Shown here: positions 43,259 through 52,792 of the stretch, one piece after another
How positions within the stretch are numbered: position 1 is the stretch's first letter
How the letters are laid out: every line of letters begins with the position of its first letter
Source of the DNA: Actinoplanes subtropicus
GTDB taxonomy: Bacteria > Actinomycetota > Actinomycetes > Mycobacteriales > Micromonosporaceae
Direction: 5' to 3'
Assembly: GCF_000721705.1 (NCBI RefSeq)
Contig: NZ_JOJL01000056.1
Coordinates: forward strand, 1-64,000
Length of the DNA stretch: 64,000 nucleotides
Position numbers and translations under genes: made by a program
Notes under the pieces: model-generated
Told to the model about the DNA's origin: nothing
The model's database searches: none
The model's input: only the letters and a program-made list of their open reading frames with translations

Positions 43259-44104
43259 ATGGCCAGGCGCAGAAGCAGACGCACAACCCGGCGTACCAGC
43301 TCGGACACGGTCTGGTGGCTGGCAGGCGCGACGTTGCTGGGCATCAGCATCGTCGTGCAGCTGGTGCAACAGCACCCCCTGGTGGCTTCCCTGACCGCGG
43401 TGGCCGTGCTGGCGGCGGCGTGCGGGGGTTGGTGGTGGTGGGTGCAACGGTCGCGGCGGCTGGCCCAGCAGGAGCGCACCGTCGCTGTCACCGACGTCAT
43501 GTCCGGCTCGCAGTTCGAGCACTGGGTGGCCCGCCTAATGCGGGCCAGCGGATGCCGGCGGGTGCGAGTATCCGGCGGTGCCGGCGACATGGGTGCCGAC
43601 GTAACCGGATACACCCCGGACGGACGGCGGCTGGTCGTGCAATGCAAGCGGTACAGCGCGAAAGTCGGCAGCCCCGAGGTGCAACGCTTCGCCGGAACCG
43701 CCCGGCACATCCACGACGCGGACGTGGCGTTGCTGGTCACGAACAACTACCTCACCGCTCAGGCCGCTGACGTGGCCCGACGGTGCCACATCAGCGTCAT
43801 CGACCGCGACGCGCTCGGCCGGTGGGCGGATTCGCTGACGGTGCCGATCGCCACGATCCCGGGCCAGCCCGTCATGTCCGCGCGGGCGCGGTTGACGCGC
43901 CTTCCCGCAGCCCGGCGCTTCCACCACTTGAGGACGGTGTGGTCATCGAGACGGGCACGGCGACATTCACGGCCCATCGCCCCTGCCGCCGGACAGCCTG
44001 CGCCGGCGTCGCCCGCGGCTCCCGCCAGCGCCGCACCGGCGAACACCACCACGCCGCCGGTCGCTGCCCCGGCCAACACGGATTGGTGGAACGAGGCGCC
44101 GTAA
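43259..44104 (+). CDS. Membrane-anchored Mrr-like restriction endonuclease
   Basis: A 281-residue protein. ATG 43259 is best placed after GAGGA (43246-43250); ATG 43253 is too close. A basic start is followed by two membrane segments (TVWWLAGATLLGISIVVQLV and LVASLTAVAVLAAACGGWWW, about 18-62). The Mrr catalytic domain follows: GSQFEHWVARLMRASGCRRV, SGGAGDMGADVTGYTPDG (D at about 111-115) and RRLVVQCKRYSAKVGSPEVQ (QxK at about 127), the PD-(D/E)XK core. The tail is Ala/Pro-rich. Mrr-type enzymes cut modified or foreign DNA; membrane anchoring suggests action on incoming DNA. It precedes the TerY-P-type genes by 134 bp in the same direction. Confidence 0.85.
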   Translation: MARRRSRRTTRRTSSDTVWWLAGATLLGISIVVQLVQQHPLVASLTAVAVLAAACGGWWWWVQRSRRLAQQERTVAVTDVMSGSQFEHWVARLMRASGCRRVRVSGGAGDMGADVTGYTPDGRRLVVQCKRYSAKVGSPEVQRFAGTARHIHDADVALLVTNNYLTAQAADVARRCHISVIDRDALGRWADSLTVPIATIPGQPVMSARARLTRLPAARRFHHLRTVWSSRRARRHSRPIAPAAGQPAPASPAAPASAAPANTTTPPVAAPANTDWWNEAP

Positions 44105-44238
44105 AACCGCTGCCACGACTGAGGAGTGCCCGACCTGGCGAAGCCATCCCTCGATAGGCCTTCGCCCCGCCCGCCGACCGTCACGCCCTACCGGGACGTG
44201 ACTGCCCATTGCACGACCCGAATCCGGGAGGAACCAGC

Positions 44239-45078
44239 GTGGCGTACACCGCCGAGATCAGCCGCTCGAACCCCAGCTGCTTCATCTTCCTGCTCGACCA
44301 GTCCGCGTCCATGCTCGACGAGATCACCGAAGGCGAGCTGGTGCGCCGCAAGGCGGACATCGTCGCCGACGCGCTGAACCGGCTGCTGCGCGAACTGGCC
44401 ATCAAGTGCGCCAAGGAAGGCGGCGTCCGCGACTACTTCCACGTTGCCGTCATCGGCTACGGCGTACGCGTCGGATCGCTGTTCGAAGGCGAGCTCAGTG
44501 GGCGTGACCTGGTGCCGCTGTCGCAAGTCGCGAAGTACCCGGCCCGGGTCGAAGAGCGGATGAAGAAGGTCCCCGACGGCGCCGGCGGGCTGGTCGAGCA
44601 GCCGACCAAGTTCCCGGTCTGGGTGGAACCGGTCGGCAACCACGGCACCCCGATGGTCGAAGCCCTTCGCCAGGCCACCGTCCTGGCCAACACGTTCCTG
44701 GCGACCAACGAGAACTGCTTCCCGCCGGTGGTGCTGAACCTGACCGACGGCCAGTCCACCGACGGAGATCCCCGCCCTGCCGCGGAAGCGTTGCGGGAGC
44801 TGGCGTCCACCGACGGCAACGTCCTGCTGTTCAACCTGCACGTGTCCAGCGAGGGCGGCAAGCCGACCGTCTTCCCGGGAGCTTCGGCCGATCTGAACGA
44901 CGAGTACGCCCGCACCTTGTTCTCGATGAGTTCCCCGCTGCCGCCGCACATGCGCGCCTACGCCGCGCAGCAGGGCATCGCCGTCGACGACACCAGCCGC
45001 GGCTTCGTCTACAACGCCGACATGATCACCATCGTGCAGTTCCTCGACATCGGCACCCGCGCCACGGACCTGCGCTGA
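44239..45078 (+). CDS. TerY-like von Willebrand factor A domain protein
   Basis: A 279-residue protein. GTG 44239 has GGGAGGA upstream. The metal-ion-dependent adhesion site DQSAS in FIFLLDQSASMLDEI is at about 20-24, the later T and D of MIDAS are in HGTPMVEAL and LNLTDGQSTDGDP. The protein is a single vWA domain without signal peptide, like TerY. In the TerY-P triad a vWA protein acts with a PP2C phosphatase and a kinase; the two genes that follow are exactly these. It probably binds a metal-coordinated partner and organises the complex at a membrane, given the kinase's membrane segments. Confidence 0.85.
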   Translation: MAYTAEISRSNPSCFIFLLDQSASMLDEITEGELVRRKADIVADALNRLLRELAIKCAKEGGVRDYFHVAVIGYGVRVGSLFEGELSGRDLVPLSQVAKYPARVEERMKKVPDGAGGLVEQPTKFPVWVEPVGNHGTPMVEALRQATVLANTFLATNENCFPPVVLNLTDGQSTDGDPRPAAEALRELASTDGNVLLFNLHVSSEGGKPTVFPGASADLNDEYARTLFSMSSPLPPHMRAYAAQQGIAVDDTSRGFVYNADMITIVQFLDIGTRATDLR

Positions 45079-45097
45079 GCCGGGGACCGCACTGCTC

Positions 45098-45886
45098 ATG
45101 CGCGCATTCATCAGTACGTTCGCGGTAGCCAAGGCCGGCTCCACGGATCAGGAGTACGAGGACGCCAGCGACGTGCGACCCGCGGCCGGCGACGACACGG
45201 AGGTCACCGGGCCGTGGCTGGCCGCCGCGGTCGCGGACGGCGCCAGCGAGGCCATGCTCGCCGGACACTGGGCCCGACACCTCACCACCACGTTCACGGC
45301 CGCGCCCGCCGGGCACGACCTGGCCTCGACGATCCTCGCGGCGGCGGCCGGCTGGGACGCCGTGGAAGCCGAGTACCGGCATGCCCGCGACGAGGCCGGC
45401 GAGCCGATCGCCTGGTACGAGGAGGACGGGCTACGTCGCGGCGCCTACGCCACCCTCGTCGGCGCGCACCTGCTGGACGGCCCGACCGACCGGCAGGGTC
45501 CGCTGCTGGTGGCCGCTCTGGGCGACGCCTGCCTGTTCCAGGTACGCGACGACAAGCTGATCACCGCGTTCCCGATCGACGACCCCGACGAGTTCGACAG
45601 CCTGCCCGGTCTGGCCCCGTCCCGGCCGCTCGACCCCGCCAAGATCGGCGAACACGTGGTGGCGCTGGCCACCGAGTGGCGGCAAGGCGATCAGCTGTTG
45701 CTGGCCAGCGACGCGCTGGCCCAGTGGTTCCTGGCCCAGGCCCGGGCCGGCGGGACACCGTGGCGCACCCTGTCCGATCTCGGCACCGACGCTGAGATCG
45801 GCGGCTTCGCCGCCCTCGTCGACGGCTGCCGCGCCAACGGGTCGCTGAAAAACGACGACACCACGCTGCTGCGCATCGACCTGTGA
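45098..45886 (+). CDS. PP2C-family protein phosphatase of the TerY-P triad
   Basis: A 262-residue protein, 19 bp after the vWA gene. PP2C motifs appear in order: AAAVADGASEAMLAG (metal-binding Asp, about 46), AYATLVGAHLL, LLVAALGDACLFQVRD (GD motif, about 140), QLLLASDALAQWFL (SD motif) and NDDTTLLRIDL at the C-terminus (DD motif). All acidic ligands are present, so activity is expected. It would reverse phosphorylation by the kinase encoded next, 26 bp downstream. Confidence 0.8.
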   Translation: MRAFISTFAVAKAGSTDQEYEDASDVRPAAGDDTEVTGPWLAAAVADGASEAMLAGHWARHLTTTFTAAPAGHDLASTILAAAAGWDAVEAEYRHARDEAGEPIAWYEEDGLRRGAYATLVGAHLLDGPTDRQGPLLVAALGDACLFQVRDDKLITAFPIDDPDEFDSLPGLAPSRPLDPAKIGEHVVALATEWRQGDQLLLASDALAQWFLAQARAGGTPWRTLSDLGTDAEIGGFAALVDGCRANGSLKNDDTTLLRIDL

Positions 45887-45912
45887 ACCGCTGACGAGCG
45901 AGGACGATCACC

Positions 45913-48075
45913 GTGACCCAGCAGAGATCACCGGCCCGGTACCCGACCGGCGGCGATTACGTCGACGCGCTGCAAGCGCCCGGCCTAGCCTTCACCGACC
46001 CGCAGCTGCGGGCCGGCACGGTCAAAGCCGACGACCTCGGCATGCCGGAGCCGGTGTCGGGCAACTTCGCCTCCGTCTTCCACGTCTACGGGACCGCGGG
46101 CGAGCAGTGGGCGATCAAGTGCTTCGTCCGGCCCGACCCGGACCGGCACCGCCGGTACCACGCGATCGCCACCGCCCTGCGGGCGTTGCACCATCCGGCT
46201 CTGGTGGACTTCGACTACCAGGTCGACGGGGTCATGGTGGCCGGCGTGCGATACCCGCTGCTGAAGATGCGCTGGGTCCAAGCCCAAGGGCTCATGCCAT
46301 GGCTGGAAACGCACCTCTCACATCCGGAACGGCTGCTCACCGTGGCCGAGCGGTTCGCCGACGTCGTCACCACGCTGGAGAAGGCCGGGATCGCCCACGG
46401 CGACCTGCAGCACGGCAACATGCTGATCACCGGCCAGGACAAACTGAAACTGATCGACTACGACGGCATGTACGTCCCGGAGATCGCCGGGCTGCCACCG
46501 AACGAGAAAGGCCTCGTCAACTACCAGCATCCCCGCCGCGGCGACAGCGACTACGGGCCCGGCCTCGACCGATTCTCCGCCTGGGTGATCTACACCAGCT
46601 TGATCGCGCTCGCCGCCCGGCCGGACCTTTGGCGACGCCTGCGCACGACTGACGACGACACCAAACTGCTGTTCGCCGCCGACGACTACCTCGACCCGGC
46701 GGCCTCCGGCGCCTTCCAAACGCTCCGCGCCGCCGGGCCGCCCCATCTGGCCGCTCTCGCCGACCAGCTCGCCACCTTCACCCGCCTGACCCCGTCACAG
46801 GTACCCGCGCTGGAGACCGTGCCCGCGGGCACGGTGTCGGTGCCGGCAGCACGCGCTGCTTCCGCGACAGAGACACCAGATTGGCTGGCCGACCACCTAC
46901 CGGGAACAGCACCGGTCAGCCCGGCCACACCCGCCGAGACACCGGCCAGCACCTCGGTGCACTCGTTTGCCGGAAGGCATCTGGCCGCCGCTCGCCTCGC
47001 TGCCGCAGGTCTGCTGCTCGGCGTTGCCGGTGGCATCGCGGCCGGTGTCGGCGTGGCCGCGCTGGCCGCCATGCCCGCCTTCGCCTGGGTTCTCACTGTC
47101 CTTACCGCCGTGGTCGTGATCGCCGGCAGTTACCTGGCTCATCCGCTGGTCGCGGCTCGCCGCAAGGCTCGCGACGCCTACGCCGCCGCGCGGCAAGAAC
47201 TGACCGCTGCCCAAGCTCAGGCTCAGGCCGTCCGGGAGACGCGGACCCAACTGGAGGCCACCATAGCCACCCAGGAGCAGGCGCTGCGCGGCCGGCGGGA
47301 CGCCGCCATCCGGCAGCGTGACGCCGCGACCGCGCAGGCGCAACAGGTCTTGCAGCAAAGCTTGCAAGGCATCGCGCAGCGGCGTTCCGAGTGGAGCAAC
47401 AGCCAGCAGGCCCGAGAGCAGAAACGACTTGCCGAGATCGCCGCGGAGTACGTTGCGCGCGCACTGAGCAACGCCGTCATCGCCAAGAACCCACCGCGCG
47501 GCATCGAGGCCAAAATCGCCGGAGCGCTGGCCGACCAGGGCTTCCGGACGGCGGCCGACTTCGTCGATTACCGCACCGTGTCCGGGCACGGGCGTTACGA
47601 CAAGACGTTCATCAAGCGGAGCCGAACCGACTATGGGACGTATGTGGAGAACGTCGGAGAAAAGCGCGCCAAGGCCCTGCTGCAGTGGCGACAGAACATC
47701 ATCAGCCGGGCGGAGAATCAAGCGCCCAAGACTCTCACGCCGCAGCAACGCCACGAGGTGAGCGTGCAGGTCCAGCAATTCCAGGCTGCTCTCAACGCTG
47801 AAGAGAACGCGGCCAAGCAGCAGGCCCGCACCGCGGTGGAACAGGCTCGAGCTGCGGAAGGGGCGGCACAGGTGGCCTTAGACGCGCAGGAGAAACAGCT
47901 GGAAGCTGAGGCCCAGGCCAAGCGCGCGAACCTTGATCGCCGCATCGTCGGAGCCGACGTGGCGGTCAACGCCGCCCGTCGCAACGCCGGGTACATGAGC
48001 GACGCGCTGGCGCCCCTGACAGGAGTTTCCGCGGGCACCTACCTGCTGGCCATCGTGGGAGTCACCTCGCCGTAG
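45913..48075 (+). CDS. Protein kinase with membrane hairpin, coiled coils and HhH-like domain (TerY-P triad)
   Basis: A 720-residue protein. The kinase domain (about 35-250) has NFASVFHVYG, AIKCFVRPD, catalytic loop IAHGDLQHGNML (about 160-171, HGD in place of HRD) and metal Asp in LIDYDGMYVPE (about 177). An Ala/Pro/Thr linker follows, then two membrane segments (about 358-402), long Gln/Ala-rich coiled coils (about 410-520 and 605-680) and a helix-hairpin-helix-like region (KIAGALADQGFRTAADFVDY, VENVGEKRAKALLQW). This architecture is that of kinases in the predicted TerY-phosphorylation triads, where HhH suggests nucleic-acid binding. The whole unit may link DNA sensing to a membrane response. 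Confidence 0.8.
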   Translation: MTQQRSPARYPTGGDYVDALQAPGLAFTDPQLRAGTVKADDLGMPEPVSGNFASVFHVYGTAGEQWAIKCFVRPDPDRHRRYHAIATALRALHHPALVDFDYQVDGVMVAGVRYPLLKMRWVQAQGLMPWLETHLSHPERLLTVAERFADVVTTLEKAGIAHGDLQHGNMLITGQDKLKLIDYDGMYVPEIAGLPPNEKGLVNYQHPRRGDSDYGPGLDRFSAWVIYTSLIALAARPDLWRRLRTTDDDTKLLFAADDYLDPAASGAFQTLRAAGPPHLAALADQLATFTRLTPSQVPALETVPAGTVSVPAARAASATETPDWLADHLPGTAPVSPATPAETPASTSVHSFAGRHLAAARLAAAGLLLGVAGGIAAGVGVAALAAMPAFAWVLTVLTAVVVIAGSYLAHPLVAARRKARDAYAAARQELTAAQAQAQAVRETRTQLEATIATQEQALRGRRDAAIRQRDAATAQAQQVLQQSLQGIAQRRSEWSNSQQAREQKRLAEIAAEYVARALSNAVIAKNPPRGIEAKIAGALADQGFRTAADFVDYRTVSGHGRYDKTFIKRSRTDYGTYVENVGEKRAKALLQWRQNIISRAENQAPKTLTPQQRHEVSVQVQQFQAALNAEENAAKQQARTAVEQARAAEGAAQVALDAQEKQLEAEAQAKRANLDRRIVGADVAVNAARRNAGYMSDALAPLTGVSAGTYLLAIVGVTSP

Positions 48076-48093
48076 ACCCGTTCACTGAGGTGC

Positions 48094-48097
48094 CTAA
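48094..48097. repeat. Target-site duplication CTAA, left copy
   Basis: CTAA directly abuts the left inverted repeat of the IS701-family element and recurs at 49529-49532 on the other side. Exact duplication shows a fairly recent insertion. Confidence 0.75.
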
Positions 48098-49528
48098 TAC
48101 TCCAGCCGGGGATGTTGACCTTGACTGCGCTGGAGCGTGGGGCGGGGAGAAGACGGAGGCAGCCACCGTCGATCATGGACGGTTGTGTGGACTGACCATG
48201 ACGCAGCGGTGGCTGCCGGATACAGGGTAGACGCCCAACGATGGCGGGTGTTGTTCGACGACCTGATACTCACGATCGGAAGGCGTTTCCGCAGGCCGGA
48301 GCCCAGGCGGCGAGTGCGTGACTTCGTCCGGGGTCTGCTGGCGCCGCTGCCGCGCAAGAACTGCTGGACGATCGCCGAGCATGCCGGGGATGCCAGCCCG
48401 GACGGGATGCAGGACCTGCTGACCCGGGTGTCGTGGGACGACGCCGAGGTCCGCGCCGACGTCCGCGAGTTCGTCGGTGAGCAGCTCGGCGATACCGAGG
48501 CGGTGCTGGTGATCGATGAGACAGGCGATCTGAAGAAGGGCCGGCACACCGTCGGGGTTCAACGGCAGTACTCCGGCACCGCCGGGAAGATCGAGAACTG
48601 CCAGCTCGCGGTGCATCTCATCTACGCAACCGAGACCACCCATGCGATGCTCGACGCGGCTCTCTACCTGCCGAAATCGTGGTGTGACGACCCCGCGCGC
48701 CGGGCTGAGGCCGGCGTTCCTGAGCAGGTACGGTTCGCGACCAAGCCGCAGCTGGCATCCCGGATGATCGAGGCCGCGGTCACCGCCGGGCTGCCCTGTC
48801 GGTGGGTCGCCGGTGACGAGGCCTACGGCGGTGACCCTCGCCTGGCCACCCGGCTGCGCGCGCTGCGGCTGGGCTACGTGCTGGCGGTGGCTTGCTCGCA
48901 TCAGGTGACCACCGGGCTCGGCGTCTACCGTGCCGACGTGCTGGCCGCAGGCCTGCCCGCGGCTGCCTGGCAGCGGATGTCCGCCGGCCAAGGGGCGAAA
49001 GGCCACCGCTACTACGACTGGTCCTTCACCGCACTGCCACACGCCGCCGACGCCCACGGCGGGCACCACTGGCTGCTGATCCGCCGCAACCGCAGCACCG
49101 GCGAGCTGGCCTTCTACCGCTGCTGGTCACCCGAGCCCGTCGCGCTGCGCACCCTGGTCATGGTGGCCGGGCGTCGGTGGAAGATCGAGGAGTCGTTCCA
49201 GGCCGCGAAGACCGGTCTCGGCCTGGACCAGCATCAGCACCGCCGCTGGACGTCCTGGCACCGGTGGACCACCTTGGCGATCCTCGCTCATGCCTTCCTC
49301 GCCGCAGCCACCGCGCACCGCGAGCAGCCCGACCCGGCCGGGTTGATCCCCCTGACCGTCAACGAACTCCGTCACCTGTTCAACGTCCTGGTCATCGAGC
49401 CCACCCGCCGCTACACCGACGCCCTGCTCTGGTCGGTCCGCCGACGCCGCCACCAAGCCCGAGCCATGAACAGCCACTACGCCCGACAAGCCCTCATAGA
49501 ACCGTGATCACGATCCCCGGCTGGAGTA
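48098..49528 (+). mobile_element. Complete IS701-family insertion sequence (1431 bp)
   Basis: Perfect 16-bp terminal inverted repeats, TACTCCAGCCGGGGAT at the left (48098-48113) and its complement at the right (49513-49528), enclose a single intact transposase gene. CTAA is duplicated outside. The element separates the TerY-P triad from a PD-(D/E)XK-like gene without breaking either. Confidence 0.9.
48137..49507 (+). CDS. IS701-family transposase
   Basis: A 456-residue transposase of full family length. Typical blocks: RDFVRGLLAPLPRKNCWTIA, DASPDGMQDLLTRVSWDDAE, VLVIDETGDLKKGRHTVGVQ (first catalytic Asp), RQYSGTAGKIENCQLAVHLI, WVAGDEAYGGDPRLATRLRA (second Asp) and MVAGRRWKIEESFQAAKTGL (Glu). 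The DDE residues are present and the frame is open, so it should be active. The precise start is uncertain; GTG 48188 would remove 17 residues outside the family. Confidence 0.9.
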   Translation: MGRGEDGGSHRRSWTVVWTDHDAAVAAGYRVDAQRWRVLFDDLILTIGRRFRRPEPRRRVRDFVRGLLAPLPRKNCWTIAEHAGDASPDGMQDLLTRVSWDDAEVRADVREFVGEQLGDTEAVLVIDETGDLKKGRHTVGVQRQYSGTAGKIENCQLAVHLIYATETTHAMLDAALYLPKSWCDDPARRAEAGVPEQVRFATKPQLASRMIEAAVTAGLPCRWVAGDEAYGGDPRLATRLRALRLGYVLAVACSHQVTTGLGVYRADVLAAGLPAAAWQRMSAGQGAKGHRYYDWSFTALPHAADAHGGHHWLLIRRNRSTGELAFYRCWSPEPVALRTLVMVAGRRWKIEESFQAAKTGLGLDQHQHRRWTSWHRWTTLAILAHAFLAAATAHREQPDPAGLIPLTVNELRHLFNVLVIEPTRRYTDALLWSVRRRRHQARAMNSHYARQALIEP

Positions 49529-49562
49529 CTAAGCCACGCTGGACAGATCGCCGTGACAGTGG

Positions 49563-50387
49563 TCAGCCGGCGAGCAGTTCGCCCGGATTTCCCGCTGGAC
49601 TGCCCGCGCTGGTTTTGGACCGGTGCATCTGGAACCGCTTGCGGCGACTGACCAAAAGACAGTCGGCGTGGTACCAGCGACGGCGCCCGACAGGACGACC
49701 CGCGCCGACCAGGTCCCCGAAGTCCATAGGTGTCGCGCATTCCGCGCACAGCCCACCGAACTGCGCAGCGACGGTTTGCCGGGCCAGCCGGTAGGCGGCG
49801 AGGATCTGCGGGGCGTTGGAACGTTCATTGCTATCGCGGATCGGATCACCGTGGCCGCACGCGAGACGGTCCGCCCGACCCGCGTGTTCCGCTCCGACGT
49901 AACCGCATTCCGGGCAGGCCGTCCACTGGTACCCGCTGTCGTGCGCGGTCTCCATGGATCCGGAGCAGTCCCATCTCGGACCCTCGGCCTCCATGTGCTC
50001 TGCCACAGGTAAGCCGCCCATGCTGTACAGCACCTCCCTGGCTCGCCACTGTTCGGGTAGCGGCGGGCCCGAATGCATCTCGTGGATCTCGCACGCCTTC
50101 CCGGGCACGAAGTGGCTGTGCGCCTCGCACGGCTCACCGTCCGCGGCTGCCGCGAACTCCTGCCACTGCCGGAGGTCTTCCTCGGAGCCGGCGTCGGCTC
50201 CGACCTGGAACCACAGTTCATGCCGGGGAAGCCAGAAGTCGGGTTCATACCGCACGCCGCTGCCAAGGGTGAACGTCTCAGGCCGGAACTGCCACGGCAT
50301 GAACAGATCCTCGAAGAACAGAGCCCACTGTGCGTGCCGCAGCGTGGGGAACCGGACACCGGAGAACTGCACCTCGGTCGCGTTCAA
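49563..50387 (-). CDS. PD-(D/E)XK-like protein with Cys-rich zinc-binding middle
   Basis: A 274-residue protein. The N-terminus has the form of phage/element endonuclease-like proteins: LRHAQWALFFEDLFMPWQFR, PETFTLGSGVRYEPDFWLPR, HELWFQVGAD. The usual catalytic ExK after PDF is replaced (FQVGA), so nuclease activity is doubtful. Later CPECGYVG and LCAECATPMDFG are CxxC pairs likely to bind zinc, with RRRWYHADCLL near the end. Similar proteins occur widely on actinobacterial integrative elements. The gene ends 30 bp from the IS701 element's target duplication and remains intact. Confidence 0.6.
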   Translation of the reverse strand: MNATEVQFSGVRFPTLRHAQWALFFEDLFMPWQFRPETFTLGSGVRYEPDFWLPRHELWFQVGADAGSEEDLRQWQEFAAAADGEPCEAHSHFVPGKACEIHEMHSGPPLPEQWRAREVLYSMGGLPVAEHMEAEGPRWDCSGSMETAHDSGYQWTACPECGYVGAEHAGRADRLACGHGDPIRDSNERSNAPQILAAYRLARQTVAAQFGGLCAECATPMDFGDLVGAGRPVGRRRWYHADCLLVSRRKRFQMHRSKTSAGSPAGNPGELLAG

Positions 50388-50613
50388 CGCCAGACCTCCC
50401 TGCCTCGACTACGCGGTCTGCCATTCCCTGGCCGGGGAGAGATGCCATGTCCCTGGCCGGGGAGATGACGCCCCCTAACGAGGGAGCGTCCGTAAAACTG
50501 CACGAGCGACGGGAACCAGTCAGGACTCAGCGGCAGTCGTTCCGCACCTTAACGCCGAGAAAGTGCGCTCCGGCGCACTGACACGCTGATGACCTCCACG
50601 TTCGCTTAAACGC

Positions 50614-50865
50614 GTGATCGAACCGCCGCCACCGTACGACGTGACGGCACTCGGACTCTCGATCGCGAAAGCCCGGCAGGCGGCAAGACTCACACTGGAG
50701 CAACTCGCCGAGCGAAGCGGCATCTCCCGGCGCCAGCTCATCGACATCGAGCAGGCAAACAAGACGCCGCTGATCACCACGTTGCACGCCATCGCGCATG
50801 GTCTAGGCATCCCGGTGGGTGACCTTGCTCAGCGCGGTTGCACTCATGACGATGGCTCCCCCTAA
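50614..50865 (+). CDS. Small XRE-family DNA-binding protein
   Basis: An 83-residue protein from GTG 50614. It is almost wholly one helix-turn-helix: LGLSIAKARQAARLTLEQLA, ERSGISRRQLIDIEQANKTP, LITTLHAIAHGLGIPVGDLA. It has no partner domain. Small XRE proteins of this kind act as element regulators or antitoxins. It is divergent from the PD-(D/E)XK-like gene, across about 225 bp with no other gene. Confidence 0.8.
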   Translation: MIEPPPPYDVTALGLSIAKARQAARLTLEQLAERSGISRRQLIDIEQANKTPLITTLHAIAHGLGIPVGDLAQRGCTHDDGSP

Positions 50866-51009
50866 GCATTGCATCAAACAGGTATCGACCATTAAGAACT
50901 GAACTGCACGTCAGATCGTCAGCTGAGAGGCACGTTTCCACTCGGCAGGATCGGACATCCGTCCCGTTGCCCAGCCGCACCCTGAACCACCTCGCCGATC
51001 GCATCCGCG

Positions 51010-51620
51010 GCCACCGCCAGCAGCGCAGGTCCCGGTGACGGCGCCTCGAACCCGGCCGCCAAGCCCTACTCGCCATGAGCCACCTGGCGCAATGGCGACA
51101 CCTATACATGGCTCGCGCCCGGCTTCCAGATCGGCGTCGCCACTGCGTGGCGCTACGTCCAAGAAGCATCGCCCTGCTCAGCACTGCCGTCGACGATTTG
51201 GACACGGCGATGCGGCGCATCCGGCTGCTGGCGTACGGGATCCTGGATGGCACGCTGATACCGATCGAACGGGTCGCCGACCGGAAGCCTTACTACTCCG
51301 GCAAACACCAACGCCACGGCGGGAACGTGCAGGTCATCGCCGACGCCGCCGGCCGATTCATCCGGGCATCACCTGCCCGGCTCGGCGCACGACCTGACCT
51401 GCCCGCCGCCCGCACCCACAGCATCATCGACGCCCTGACCAGTGAGAAGGTGATGACCTTCGCTGACAAGGGGTATCAGGGCGCCCGCGGCAGCGTGCGG
51501 ACCCCGTTCAAGCGGCGCTTCCGGCCCAAGCTGTCCCGCCGGCAGAAGGCCGTCAACCGCGCCCACTCCCAATGCTCGACCCGAAACAATCGGGTAGCAC
51601 GTCGGCGAGTCCATCCCTCC
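51010..51620 (+). pseudogene. IS5-family transposase, frameshifted and truncated
   Basis: The transposase core LAYGILDGTLIPIERVADRK, PYYSGKHQRHGGNVQVIADA, FADKGYQGARGSVRTPFKRR and PKLSRRQKAVNRAHS is clear, with the DDE-type first Asp in ILDGTLI and second in FADKGYQGA. The N-terminal part (LLAMSHLAQWRHLYMARARL) is in a shifted frame, ASPARLGARPDLPAARTHS has a change, and after NRAHSQ the family sequence is lost. No inverted repeats were found. It is inactive. Confidence 0.75.
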
Positions 51621-51995
51621 GGACGGCGGTCAGGCGCTAGCCGGCCGTCACAGTCCGTGCGATCGTCCGTCCCGACCCTGTCAGGATGGGCCGGCGGGCG
51701 GTTGCGGTTTGAGCGCCCGCCGACCCGGATCAAGACTGGGACGCGGCAGCTGGCAACGCGGATCCGCTGGTCGCGCTATGCCGAAGATGCGCCGCGCGGC
51801 CCGGGGCTTCCTAGCTCTCAGCCGACTCAGCGAACTCAGCCGCAGCGATCATTCGAGGCCAGCACGACGAACCCGCTGCACTCTCCAGGAATCAGTTCGA
51901 CCGCAAGCGCAGCCAAGGGTAGAACGTATGTCGGCGCCCGTCGGCGGAACAGCAAGAAACATGTCTTGAGCAGGCTAAACCTTGCTGGTGATTAG

Positions 51996-52273
51996 GTGTT
52001 ACTACTGGTGGAGCAGTGTCCGTACTGGTGGAAATCCTGGCAACCTACACCGAGTGAGAGGTTAGCGCCGGGCAGGCCGTGGCGGCGATCTCAGCGATGC
52101 ACTCGACCGTGCCCTCCTCGCCGCGGAAGCCGGCCACGAATTTCTGCAGCACCGACTGCGCCAACACCGCGTCCAGCCCGGCGGCGCAGAGCGAGGCCAT
52201 GTGGGGCGGGTCAGGCCCCCATATGACGACGGAGCGGTCCGTAGACTTGCTTCGACTCCGGCACTTCTGAGAG
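51996..52273 (-). other. Junction at the end of the tyrosine-recombinase element
   Basis: A minus-strand frame encodes HMASLCAAGLDAVLAQSVLQ and KFVAGFRGEEGTVECIAEIA in about 52060-52215 without a clear start; it looks like a gene scrap. The left end of the tyrosine-recombinase unit must lie here, but I cannot define its terminus. Confidence 0.35.
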
Positions 52274-52792
52274 TCAATTCCGTCGTCCTCTGTAGCTATC
52301 CAAAGTCCTGACGACGGTGCTCGGGGTAGCCGCTGACGTCGCCCTCTCCAACCTCCTGGCTAGTCGCTCTGCACGCCTCTGAGCCTGAACAGTCTCCTCT
52401 TGGAGGACTGCTGTCGCTCGAACAGCCATCTCCGCGAGTGCCTTCCAATTGTCCCGCTCTAAGGCGGTTTCCGATAGTGACTTCCTGAGTCGGTCTATCT
52501 CAGCTTTGAACTCCTCGATCCGGGCTCCAAGTTGGGCTTCTTTCTCCGAAGGCCGATTGGCGCGGTCACGAAGGAACTCGAAGCGGTCGCGAAGATCGGG
52601 ATGCTTTTGGTAAAGGTGGAAGCGTCCGATCTGGGCCTCCGCGGCGAGATCCTTCACTGTCAGCGAACCTACCGGGACACTCTTTGGCTGTCCGAGCAGC
52701 ATGCGTTGCATTGCTTCAAGAATGGCTCGGCGGACAGAATCCGATTCGCGGAGAATCTCCTCATTCGTAGGCAGGCGAGCCGGTTCTGTCAC
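52274..52792 (-). CDS. TetR-like/TnpC-type accessory protein of the recombinase unit
   Basis: A 172-residue protein. The N-terminal half resembles a TetR-type helix-turn-helix (LPTNEEILRESDSVRRAILE, VGSLTVKDLAAEAQIGRFHL, YQKHPDLRDRFEFL); the C-terminal half is a long coiled coil (LGARIEEFKAEIDRLRKSLS, VLQEETVQAQRRAERLARRL). This is the layout of the small third or fourth gene of multi-recombinase transposons, thought to bind element ends. Its ATG overlaps the upstream recombinase stop (ATGA), making it the last gene of the coupled operon. Confidence 0.7.
   Translation of the reverse strand: MTEPARLPTNEEILRESDSVRRAILEAMQRMLLGQPKSVPVGSLTVKDLAAEAQIGRFHLYQKHPDLRDRFEFLRDRANRPSEKEAQLGARIEEFKAEIDRLRKSLSETALERDNWKALAEMAVRATAVLQEETVQAQRRAERLARRLERATSAATPSTVVRTLDSYRGRRN

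Noticed and set aside
49563..50387. Active restriction endonuclease
   Set aside because: After the PDF motif the expected ExK is missing, so catalytic activity is not supported.
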